Assembly (NCBI GenBank): GCA_947483345.1
Contig: CANKNL010000221.1
Coordinates: forward strand, 1-5,150
DNA: 5,150 nt
Reading direction: 5' to 3'
Source: Chitinophagaceae bacterium
GTDB taxonomy: Bacteria > Bacteroidota > Bacteroidia > Chitinophagales > Chitinophagaceae
In this document: one piece after another, positions 1-4,997 of the stretch
Layout of the letters: each line of letters begins with the position of its first letter
Position numbering within the stretch: the stretch's first letter is position 1
Made by a program: the position numbers and the translations under genes
Notes under the pieces: model-generated
Seen by the model: only the letters and a program-made list of their open reading frames with translations
What the model was told of the DNA's origin: nothing
Database searches by the model: none

Positions 1-1
1 A

Positions 2-67
2 ATAATTGCTAAAAAAACCTACTATTGGTTGTTTGGCAATTCAAAGCTTGTACTGTCATATTATTAA
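2..67 (+). CDS. Possible C-terminal end of an unidentified protein (partial)
   Basis: This is the only plus-strand frame that stays open from the window edge. It gives 21 residues, ending in WLFGNSKLVLSYY and a TAA at 65-67. The stop lies six bases before a strong intrinsic terminator, where one would expect the end of a plus-strand gene. The stretch is too short to assign a family, and 21 open codons in AT-rich DNA could be chance. The terminator itself shows that some transcript arrives from the left; that this frame is its last gene is an inference. Confidence 0.33.
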   Translation: MIAKKTYYWLFGNSKLVLSYY

Positions 68-72
68 TTATT

Positions 73-106
73 AACCCTGAAGTATAAAACACTTCAGGGT
101 TTTTTA
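73..106 (+). terminator. Rho-independent terminator
   Basis: An 11-bp perfect inverted repeat (AACCCTGAAGT at 73-83, ACTTCAGGGTT at 91-101) encloses a 7-nt loop and runs directly into a T tract ending near 105. The opposite strand has no U-rich tail after the hairpin, so it should act on rightward transcription only. It insulates the gene at 157 from whatever lies to the left. Confidence 0.88.
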
Positions 107-134
107 TTGTTACACTAAAGGAATAGTAATATTG
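107..134 (+). promoter_or_regulatory. Weak candidate Bacteroidota promoter
   Basis: TAATATTG at 127-134 matches the Bacteroidota -7 consensus TAnnTTTG at all but one fixed position. A TTG at 107-109 could serve as the -33 element, although the 17-nt gap is slightly short. It sits between the terminator and the start codon at 157, where a promoter for the DUF255-family gene must lie if that gene is transcribed on its own. The sequence match alone is weak. Confidence 0.25.
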
Positions 135-156
135 TATTCAACCGGAAAAAATAAAA

Positions 157-2184
157 ATGAAAAATAGTCATACTTACACCAATGCATTGATCCACGAAAG
201 CAGCCCTTACCTGCTGCAGCATGCACATAACCCGGTAAACTGGTATCCTTGGGGCGAGCAGGCCCTGCAAAAAGCCAGGGACGAGAATAAAATGCTCATC
301 ATCAGCATTGGCTATGCAGCCTGCCACTGGTGCCATGTGATGGAGCACGAAAGTTTTGAAGACTGCGATGTGGCGGAGTTGATGAACGAACATTTTATTT
401 GCATAAAGGTTGACCGGGAAGAAAGGCCTGATGTGGACCAGGTGTATATGACCGCTGCACAACTGATAACCGGCAGCGGCGGATGGCCGCTCAATGCCCT
501 GGCCTTGTCGGATGGCAGGCCTTTTCAGGCCGGAACCTATTACAGCAAGAATAACTGGATACAGATGCTGGCTTATTTTGGGGAGCTGATAAAAACTGAT
601 CCGGCTGCCATAGAAAAAAGAGCAGAGCTCATTACCAATGGCATTCATGTGGCTGAAAACGTGATTTTTAAAGACACCCGAAAAACATTTTCATTGGATG
701 AACTGGATCAACAGTTCGCCGCCATGAAACTGAATATCGATTTTATAAAAGGCGGTGCCAACCGGGCACCCAAATTTCCCATGCCATCCAACTGGGCGTA
801 TCTATTGCATTATTATCACCTGAGTAAAAACGAAGAAGCTTTACAAGCGGTTACCGTTACATTAAATAATATGGCATTCGGTGGTATTAACGATCACCTG
901 GCCGGCGGATTTGCCCGCTACTCCACCGATGCCAACTGGCATGTGCCGCATTTTGAAAAGATGCTCTACGATAATGCCCAACTGGTAAGTTTGTATGCAC
1001 AGGCTTATCAATGCACAAAAGATCCGTTGTATAAAAAAGTAGTTTATGAAACCTTGAAATTTATTGAAGATGAACTGACTTCTCCCGAAGGCGCATTTTA
1101 TGCTTCGCTTGATGCCGATAGCGAAGGGGAAGAAGGTAAATATTATGTTTGGACAAAAGATGAATTGGATAAGGCTTTAGGATCTGATGCTGAAATATTT
1201 TCGGCCTATTACAATATCTCCGATGCCGGTAATTGGGAAGATGGTAACAATATTTTATTAAGGAATGATCCGGATGCCGTGATTGCAAAAAAGTACAATA
1301 TCTCAGTATCAGATTTAAATGATGTAATTGATGTTTCAAAAATAAAATTGTTACAGATAAGAGGAGAGCGGGTAAAACCGGGCCTGGATGATAAAATTCT
1401 CAGCAGTTGGAATGCATTGATGATAACCGGTTATACAAAGGCTTACCGGGTTTTTGGTGAAGAAGCTTTCCTGAACGCAGCGGTTACCAATGCAAATTTT
1501 CTTTTGCAAAAAGCCATTGCTGCCGATGGCGAAATGACACGTAATTATAAAAATGGCAAGTCATCCATTCATGCGCTGCTGGATGATTATGCTTTTACCA
1601 TTGCTGCTTTTATAGAACTGTACCAGGCAACCTTTGATGAACAATGGCTGATGGAAGCAGATAGAATTACCCGCTATGCAATGGAACATTTTTTTGATTC
1701 TGCATCCCATATGTTTTTTTACACCCACAATCAATATGCAGATCTTATTTCCCGTAAAATGGAATTGTCGGATAATGTAATTCCATCTTCCAACAGCGAA
1801 ATGGCAAAAAATCTTTTTTTACTGGGACACTTTTTTAACAATGAGGATCATATCAGCAAAGCCAAACAAATGTTGATTAATGTTGAGGCAGATGTACAGC
1901 GCAATATTTATTTTTATTCGAACTGGGGCATGCTGCAGGCCTGGTTTAGCAGTCCGCTTTACGAGGTTGTTATTACCGGTGATAATTTTAAAAACAAGCG
2001 GCAGGAATTTGATCAGCATTATTTGCCCAATGTGATTTTGCTGGGTGGCAAAGAAGAAGGAAGCCTTTCACTTTTAAAAAATAAATTGATAAAAGGGGAA
2101 ACTACAATTTATGTATGCCGCGATAAAACCTGTACACTGCCGGCAAGGGAAGTGAATAAGGCATTGGAGCAGATTGGAAAGTGA
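157..2184 (+). CDS. Thioredoxin-fold protein of the DUF255 / YyaL / SSP411 family
   Basis: This is a complete 675-residue protein, within the usual size of the family (bacterial YyaL, animal SPATA20). The N-terminal thioredoxin-like domain (about residues 8-165) carries the family signatures PYLLQHAHNPVNWYPW (17-32), the redox-type CHWC at 56-59 followed by HVMEHESFED, KVDREERPDVD (84-94) and GGWP (108-111). The remainder resembles the helical barrel seen in N-acylglucosamine 2-epimerase-like proteins, with family blocks such as YYVWTKDEL, RVKPGLDDKILSSWNALM, IPSSNSEMAKN and the C-terminal YVCRDKTCTLP. There is no signal peptide, so it is probably cytoplasmic. The family's biochemical role is not settled; a redox or sugar-binding role is inferred from fold alone. 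The first ATG is used: it has an A-rich, Bacteroidota-style leader, and the conserved domain begins only a few residues later. It has no operon partner, with a terminator upstream and a mobile unit downstream. All key residues are intact. Confidence 0.94.
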   Translation: MKNSHTYTNALIHESSPYLLQHAHNPVNWYPWGEQALQKARDENKMLIISIGYAACHWCHVMEHESFEDCDVAELMNEHFICIKVDREERPDVDQVYMTAAQLITGSGGWPLNALALSDGRPFQAGTYYSKNNWIQMLAYFGELIKTDPAAIEKRAELITNGIHVAENVIFKDTRKTFSLDELDQQFAAMKLNIDFIKGGANRAPKFPMPSNWAYLLHYYHLSKNEEALQAVTVTLNNMAFGGINDHLAGGFARYSTDANWHVPHFEKMLYDNAQLVSLYAQAYQCTKDPLYKKVVYETLKFIEDELTSPEGAFYASLDADSEGEEGKYYVWTKDELDKALGSDAEIFSAYYNISDAGNWEDGNNILLRNDPDAVIAKKYNISVSDLNDVIDVSKIKLLQIRGERVKPGLDDKILSSWNALMITGYTKAYRVFGEEAFLNAAVTNANFLLQKAIAADGEMTRNYKNGKSSIHALLDDYAFTIAAFIELYQATFDEQWLMEADRITRYAMEHFFDSASHMFFYTHNQYADLISRKMELSDNVIPSSNSEMAKNLFLLGHFFNNEDHISKAKQMLINVEADVQRNIYFYSNWGMLQAWFSSPLYEVVITGDNFKNKRQEFDQHYLPNVILLGGKEEGSLSLLKNKLIKGETTIYVCRDKTCTLPAREVNKALEQIGK

Positions 2185-2280
2185 TTTTGAACTGAGGATG
2201 AAACTGCAGCCGCTACAGACCAATGAACAGTGTTTGTTTTTTTCAGAAACCCAGGCGTTTATTTTTTTAGGTGTTGCTTT
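2185..2280. other. Intergenic spacer without a convincing gene
   Basis: This AT-rich spacer lies between the DUF255-family gene and the first palindrome of the transposase unit. It holds several T runs but no good terminator: the best fold is a 4-bp AAAC/GTTT pair near 2248-2261 followed by T residues. A 36-codon ORF (2198-2308) starts here and runs through the first palindrome; its lack of family features and its overlap with the repeat argue against it being a gene. Confidence 0.6.
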
Positions 2281-2282
2281 CA

Positions 2283-2295
2283 AACCCGAAGGGTT
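2283..2295. repeat. REP-like palindrome A (upstream)
   Basis: AACCC-GAA-GGGTT forms a 5-bp stem with a GAA triloop. Compared with palindrome B, the second stem pair is A-T instead of C-G, a change on both arms that keeps the pairing. Its centre lies 50 bp from that of palindrome B. Confidence 0.65.
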
Positions 2296-2332
2296 GCAAT
2301 TATTATAGTAATGTGGTAAATTATTGTATAAA

Positions 2333-2345
2333 ACCCCGAAGGGGT
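2333..2345. repeat. REP-like palindrome B (upstream)
   Basis: ACCCC-GAA-GGGGT forms a perfect 5-bp stem with a GAA triloop, ending 29 bp before the transposase start codon. It is the exact reverse complement of palindrome D on the far side of the gene, which ties both to the same element. Confidence 0.72.
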
Positions 2346-2374
2346 GATATATCTAATACGAAAATCGATCTGCT

Positions 2375-2836
2375 ATGCCCGGTACATTCTCTCAAATTTA
2401 TATACAGATTGTTTTTGCCGTAAAAGGCAGAGAAAACCTGATTACAAATAGCTGGAAAACTGAATTGCATAAATATATTGCCGGAACAATTAAAGGCAAA
2501 GGGCATAAACCAATTATTGTAAATGGTATGCCTGATCATATTCATGCCTTTGTAGGTTTAAAGCCTACTATGGCAATATCAGACTTGGTAAGGGACATTA
2601 AGAACAACGCAACCAATTTTGTAAATGACCATCGTTTTGTAAAAGGCAAATTTGCATGGCAGGAAAGTTATGGCGCATTCTCGTATTCGCATTCTCATAT
2701 TGGAAGGGTTTACGAATATATCCTTAACCAGGAAAAACATCATCAAAAGAAAACCTTTAAAGAGGAATATATTGAGTTTCTGAAAAAATTTGAAATTGAG
2801 TACAACGAAAAATATTTGTTTGAATGGTTTGATTAG
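2375..2836 (+). CDS. IS200-like / REP-associated tyrosine (Y1) transposase
   Basis: This is a full-length 153-residue HUH-superfamily transposase (Y1_Tnp fold). Enzymes of this type nick single-stranded DNA next to hairpin ends through a covalent 5'-phosphotyrosine link. Visible signatures are the metal-binding HUH pair H55-I-H57 in GMPDHIH, the block WQESYGAFSYS (95-105), and the helix VYEYILNQ, which places the likely nucleophile at Y115 and the conserved Q at 119, the Y-x3-Q spacing seen in IS200/IS605 TnpA. The C-terminal tail (KKTFKEEYIEFLKKF) is typical of the Bacteroidota branch. The start is the ATG at 2375, since MPGTFSQIYIQIVFAV aligns with the usual beginning of the family. No Shine-Dalgarno sequence is visible. 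All catalytic residues are present and the frame is intact, so it could be active. Whether it is better called an IS200 transposase or a domesticated RAYT depends on how many full copies the genome holds. Confidence 0.93.
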   Translation: MPGTFSQIYIQIVFAVKGRENLITNSWKTELHKYIAGTIKGKGHKPIIVNGMPDHIHAFVGLKPTMAISDLVRDIKNNATNFVNDHRFVKGKFAWQESYGAFSYSHSHIGRVYEYILNQEKHHQKKTFKEEYIEFLKKFEIEYNEKYLFEWFD

Positions 2837-2857
2837 GCAGGCAGATTATACTATACC

Positions 2858-2870
2858 ACTCCTTCGGAGT
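2858..2870. repeat. REP-like palindrome C (downstream)
   Basis: ACTCC-TTC-GGAGT forms a perfect 5-bp stem. Relative to palindrome D it carries C-to-T on the left arm and the matching G-to-A on the right arm, so the stem is preserved. It lies 21 bp after the transposase stop codon and could also serve as a weak transcript end, since TTTT follows it. Confidence 0.65.
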
Positions 2871-2905
2871 TTTAGTCAGGGTTAATTTTTTTCTATAATC
2901 ATGTT

Positions 2906-2918
2906 ACCCCTTCGGGGT
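2906..2918. repeat. REP-like palindrome D (downstream)
   Basis: ACCCC-TTC-GGGGT is a perfect 5-bp stem and the exact reverse complement of palindrome B upstream. It lies 48 bp, centre to centre, from palindrome C. Confidence 0.72.
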
Positions 2919-2951
2919 TAGGGTAATTGTATATTTTTTTATAATCACATT

Positions 2952-2963
2952 ACCCATTAGGGT
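2952..2963. repeat. Degenerate REP-like palindrome E (downstream)
   Basis: ACCC-ATTA-GGGT keeps a 4-bp stem but has lost the central CTTCG. It is recognised mainly because its left flank (ATAATCA..TTACCC) repeats that of palindrome D at a 46-bp offset. An outer CAC (2946-2948) and GTG (2965-2967) could extend the stem across an asymmetric internal loop. Confidence 0.5.
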
Positions 2964-3002
2964 TGTGCAGAAATAAAAAGGGGCGGAGGTGAAAATAGTA
3001 AG

Positions 3003-3137
3003 ATGAAGCTGCTGATTGTTGATATGCCTGCATTGCTTTGCCAACGCTACATACCAGAGAACGACGACAAAAGGCTTCGGACAATCATAACAGGACATTT
3101 TTTTGGCATAGTGAATTACGATTACCGTTCGTGCTAA
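3003..3137 (+). CDS. Doubtful small ORF, 44 residues, unknown
   Basis: The ATG at 3003 opens a 44-codon frame (beginning MKLLIVDMPALLCQRYIP, ending NYDYRSC) that stops at 3135-3137. A GGAGGT sits 12 nt upstream, which is further than usual for a Shine-Dalgarno sequence and atypical for a phylum that rarely uses them. There is no signal peptide, membrane segment or known motif. A longer frame is open on the opposite strand over the same bases, a pattern that fits repeat DNA as well as a gene. I list it because the interval has no other coding candidate. Confidence 0.18.
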   Translation: MKLLIVDMPALLCQRYIPENDDKRLRTIITGHFFGIVNYDYRSC

Positions 3138-3149
3138 TAAAAAAGTCCT
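3092..3149. repeat. Imperfect inverted repeat with T-rich/A-rich arms
   Basis: AGGAC-A-TTTTTTT (3092-3104) can pair with AAAAAAGTCCT (3139-3149), giving 11 pairs with one bulged A around a loop of about 34 nt. It could mark the ends of a short non-autonomous element or be chance in AT-rich DNA; no flanking direct repeat was found to support the former. Confidence 0.3.
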
Positions 3150-3172
3150 CAATGATGTGTACTATAAGAGTG

Positions 3173-3190
3173 CCCCGAATGCTTTCGGGG
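3173..3190 (-). terminator. Hairpin downstream of the acyltransferase gene, possible terminator
   Basis: CCCCGAA (3173-3179) and TTCGGGG (3184-3190) form a perfect 7-bp GC-rich stem with a 4-nt loop, 70 bp past the stop of the minus-strand acyltransferase gene. Neither strand has a U tract after it, so intrinsic termination is doubtful. Its arms share the CCCCGAA/TTCGGGG core with the palindromes around the transposase, so it may instead be a related repeat. The strand given assumes it serves the leftward operon. Confidence 0.35.
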
Positions 3191-3260
3191 TAAACTGTGC
3201 CAATGAAGTTTCACAATGAACTAATGCGGGGCCACAGGCACAGCCTCCTACGGGAAAATT

Positions 3261-4415
3261 TTACACTTTTATATAGATCTTCTTCTTATCCAGCACCCAG
3301 GCTAAAAACCACATCATGCCAATAAAACAAAGGGCATAAAGTAAAGAGCCAATGCGTGGGTCGCCCGCAAAAAATGGTTTGCAAATAGTGTCGTAAAACC
3401 AGCTTAAGGGGTTCAGGTATTTTGGTTTGCCTTCGGCATTAATACCATTGTGTATGCGGATGAGCCAAAGGGTTTTTGGTATCAATGCGCTCATCGCAAA
3501 AATGAACAAAGCATTTTTTCCAAACACATCAAAGAAACGGCTCCAGATGCCTTTGGTATTTTTAAAATCCAGTAAATAGATCATCATGGATAAAATAAGC
3601 AAAGCTAGACCGGTTGTGTAAATGGTATAACTGCTGGTCCATATTTTTTTGTTGAGTGGAAAAACCATATCCCAGCAAAAGCCTGCAAACACCAGCACAC
3701 AGCCTGCTACAAATAGACCGTTCAACATGTCGGCGGTTTTACCTTTTTGTATAATATAATTGCCAACCAGGTAACCCAATATGACCTGTACAATAGAACC
3801 AAAGCTGTTAAGCAATCCCTCGGGGTCAAAAGCAACACCTTCGCCATGGTACATATGTTTTTCGCCAATTAATGCTTTGTCTATGTTGGTGCCAAACCAG
3901 CCATGCAAACTAAAAGGATCAGCAGGATTTGCTGCTACACATAAAAACCAATAAGCCAGTAAAATAAACATGCCTACTACAAATGACCCCCGTACTTTAA
4001 AATAATGTACAATGATGGCAGCAAAAAAATAACTGATGGCAATACGTTGTAATATACCAAAAATGCGGAGCGTTTCAAAGGGCTTGGCAACAAAATTGCC
4101 GGCATTATTATATTTAATAAAAGGGAACCAGTTTAGAAAAAGGCCTATAAAAAAAATAAGCAGGGAGCGTTTTATTATTTTTTTCCAGAAAGCCCCTTCG
4201 CCGGCAGCATCTAATTTAGGCATTACAAAGGCCATGGCATTGCCAACGGCAAATAAAAAGAATGGGAAAACCAGATCGGTTGGGGTAACGCCATGCCAGC
4301 TGGCATGCTCGAGTGGTGGAAACATATGCCCCCAGCTGCCGGGGTTATTTACCAGTATCATGAGTGCCACTGTGGCACCACGAAAAACGTCGAGGGAGTA
4401 AAAGCGTTGGTTCAT
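3261..4415 (-). CDS. HGSNAT/COG4299-like transmembrane acyltransferase (DUF5009-type)
   Basis: This 384-residue polytopic inner-membrane protein belongs to the family of human heparan-alpha-glucosaminide N-acetyltransferase and bacterial NagX. The human enzyme moves acetyl groups from acetyl-CoA across a membrane onto a terminal glucosamine; the bacterial substrate is unknown and probably a cell-envelope or imported sugar. Family blocks are SLDVFRG (7-13), LVNNPGSW (21-28), HASWHGVTPTDLVFPFFLF (37-55) with the conserved H37 and D47, ILQRIAISY (121-129), DPEGLL (197-202), LNKKIWTSSYTIYTTG (254-269) and FGKNAL (298-303). About ten hydrophobic segments are visible, near residues 12-24, 46-64, 84-100, 117-139, 144-161, 203-222, 231-249, 264-282, 297-313 and 357-375. 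The start is well supported, since MNQRFYSLDVFRG is the usual beginning of the family. Its ATG overlaps the toxin stop codon as ATGA, so translation is probably coupled to the toxin gene. It looks complete. Confidence 0.92.
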   Translation of the reverse strand: MNQRFYSLDVFRGATVALMILVNNPGSWGHMFPPLEHASWHGVTPTDLVFPFFLFAVGNAMAFVMPKLDAAGEGAFWKKIIKRSLLIFFIGLFLNWFPFIKYNNAGNFVAKPFETLRIFGILQRIAISYFFAAIIVHYFKVRGSFVVGMFILLAYWFLCVAANPADPFSLHGWFGTNIDKALIGEKHMYHGEGVAFDPEGLLNSFGSIVQVILGYLVGNYIIQKGKTADMLNGLFVAGCVLVFAGFCWDMVFPLNKKIWTSSYTIYTTGLALLILSMMIYLLDFKNTKGIWSRFFDVFGKNALFIFAMSALIPKTLWLIRIHNGINAEGKPKYLNPLSWFYDTICKPFFAGDPRIGSLLYALCFIGMMWFLAWVLDKKKIYIKV

Positions 4416-4729
4416 GTAAAGTTTTTTAGATGATAGCGGTTTTGTTTTGGGTTTTTCCTGATGTCTTTTAGATTTACGATTATTAGTTTATTTTTTTCAA
4501 CCCGGTAATAGATTTTATTTTGGTGGCCTTTTCCAACAAGTACACTTCTGGTTTTTTCTACAGCTGTAGTTGCGCCAATTTTTGGTTGCGAAGCCAGTAA
4601 AGTTATTTTGCTATTTATCAGATTTACAAAATCTTCTGCAACTGACATATCCCAATCCTGCTTAAGAAACCCGGTAACTTTTTTCATAGCAGCGATAAAC
4701 CTTTTCTTGGTTACAATTTGGAGAGCCAT
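4412..4729 (-). CDS. RelE/ParE-superfamily type II toxin
   Basis: This 105-residue basic protein is the size of a ParE/RelE toxin. It shows the family order: an N-terminal strand and helix (KKRFIAAMKKVTGFLKQDW), the helical AEDFVNLINSKITLLASQPKIG (31-52), then the beta core RSVLVG..NKIYYRVEKNKLIIVNLKDIRKNPK (61-95), with IYYR at 73-76 and the terminal D-x-R-x-NPK signature. ParE members poison DNA gyrase and RelE members cut mRNA on the ribosome; this layout is closer to ParE-like proteins, but the sequence does not decide the target. The ATG at 4729 lies inside the end of the antitoxin gene (19-bp overlap), the usual arrangement that ties toxin synthesis to antitoxin translation. Its TGA overlaps the ATG of the downstream acyltransferase. 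About eight residues (RYHLKNFT) extend past the family's common end. Confidence 0.87.
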   Translation of the reverse strand: MALQIVTKKRFIAAMKKVTGFLKQDWDMSVAEDFVNLINSKITLLASQPKIGATTAVEKTRSVLVGKGHQNKIYYRVEKNKLIIVNLKDIRKNPKQNRYHLKNFT

Positions 4730-4965
4730 TCTGTCATTTCCTTTTTATACTCTTCAAAACTAACGGTATCTTTCAGTGGGTCTTCGGCAGCCTGTTCTTC
4801 CAGTTCCTGCCTGTCTTCGGGAGATAGGTCAGACAGGTCGTCAAATTCTTTTTTTGATTCGGTTTGGTAGGCTATAATATCTTCCTTAATCATATGCAAC
4901 AGTTCTTCATCTTCTGTATTGTCAATAAGCGTATGGAGTTCCTTTTTAAGTTTTTCGTTGTTCAT
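4711..4965 (-). CDS. Acidic antitoxin of the RelE/ParE-type pair
   Basis: This 84-residue, strongly acidic protein (many E and D in the stretch EFDDLSDLSPEDRQELEEQ) lies directly upstream of the toxin and overlaps it by 19 bp. The N-terminal half (KLKKELHTLIDNTEDEELLHMI) is predicted helical, and the C-terminal DTVSFEEYKKEMTEWLSKL looks like the segment that wraps the toxin. No clear DNA-binding domain of the ribbon-helix-helix, AbrB or HTH type is recognisable, so autoregulation is uncertain. The ATG at 4965 is chosen over a TTG at 4983 in the same frame because that TTG lies inside the probable -7 box (4981-4988) and could not be transcribed from it; the residues encoded between them (LRKQFF if read as sense codons) add nothing recognisable. 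Identity rests mainly on gene order and composition rather than on a strong family motif. Confidence 0.8.
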   Translation of the reverse strand: MNNEKLKKELHTLIDNTEDEELLHMIKEDIIAYQTESKKEFDDLSDLSPEDRQELEEQAAEDPLKDTVSFEEYKKEMTEWLSKL

Positions 4966-4980
4966 AAAAAACTGCTTTCT

Positions 4981-4988
4981 CAAATCTA
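4981..4988 (-). promoter_or_regulatory. Bacteroidota -7 box for the antitoxin-toxin-acyltransferase operon
   Basis: The minus strand reads TAGATTTG, an exact match to the TAnnTTTG -7 consensus of Bacteroidota. It sits in the 32-bp gap between the ABC-F stop and the antitoxin ATG at 4965. A start a few bases downstream of the box would leave a leader of only about 10 nt. No convincing TTTG/TTG -33 element is seen about 20 bp further upstream, where the ABC-F coding end lies, so read-through from ABC-F may contribute. Confidence 0.55.
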
Positions 4989-4997
4989 CAAAAATTA

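Larger units (their letters stand above)
2886..2964. repeat. Imperfect 46-bp tandem duplication carrying palindromes D and E
   Basis: Positions 2886-2918 and 2932-2964 align without gaps at an offset of 46 bp, with 26 of 33 positions identical, sharing a T run, ATAATCA and TTACCC. The duplicated unit is an AT-rich arm plus one palindrome, so the palindromes seem to spread as a unit of about 46-50 bp rather than as bare hairpins. Confidence 0.6.
2281..2965 (+). mobile_element. IS200/RAYT-like unit: Y1 transposase flanked by inverted sets of palindromes
   Basis: The unit comprises two palindromes with GAA loops (2283-2295, 2333-2345), a single Y1 transposase gene, and three palindromes with TTC or TTA loops (2858-2870, 2906-2918, 2952-2963). 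The sets on each side are in opposite orientation, since ACCCCGAAGGGGT upstream is the exact reverse complement of ACCCCTTCGGGGT downstream. There is no tnpB partner and no long terminal inverted repeat, as expected for IS200-like elements or REP-associated transposases. The outer limits are set by the outermost palindromes and are approximate. The sequence does not show whether the whole unit moves or the transposase acts only on the short repeats. Confidence 0.6.
2971..3260. other. Gene-poor interval, possibly a decayed dispersed element
   Basis: About 290 bp separate the transposase unit from the convergent acyltransferase gene. It contains a GGAGGT (2985-2990) placed 12 nt before a 44-codon ORF (3003-3137), an imperfect inverted repeat (3092-3104 with 3139-3149), a 7-bp hairpin (3173-3190), a pair of 7-nt inverted arms (CTGTGCC 3195-3201, GGCACAG 3237-3243) and a small AGGC-ACA-GCCT palindrome (3236-3246). 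No product of the ORF is recognisable. The density of short palindromes next to a Y1 transposase suggests repeat-derived DNA, but this is inference. Confidence 0.45.

Noticed and set aside
115..648. Long minus-strand open frame of 177 codons opposite the DUF255-family gene
   Set aside because: It is antisense to the conserved thioredoxin domain, has no recognisable family, and is explained by the codon pattern of the real gene.
2248..2270. AAAC/GTTT pair followed by T residues as a terminator for the DUF255-family gene
   Set aside because: A 4-bp AT-rich stem is too weak to support an intrinsic terminator call.
2198..2308. 36-codon ORF (MKLQPLQTNEQCLFF...) after the DUF255-family gene
   Set aside because: It runs through palindrome A, so part of its sequence is repeat DNA; there is no family signal and no convincing start context.
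2283..2963. CRISPR-like array, because short palindromes recur at about 46-50 bp
   Set aside because: There are only five copies split by a gene and in opposite orientations, with related AT-rich spacers; it fits transposase-associated repeats and no cas gene is present.
2904..3152. Minus-strand 82-codon frame over the gap after the transposase
   Set aside because: It includes palindromes D and E and the inverted-repeat region, has no motif, and competes with a plus-strand frame over the same bases; it is more likely open by chance or as a repeat.
3245..3255. CTCCTACGGGA, resembling a conserved 16S rRNA string
   Set aside because: The match stops after 11 bases and the flanks do not resemble rRNA; it is a coincidence.
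4036..4401. Plus-strand open frame of 121 codons opposite the acyltransferase
   Set aside because: It lies entirely within the well-conserved N-terminal half of the minus-strand gene and shows no protein-like features of its own.
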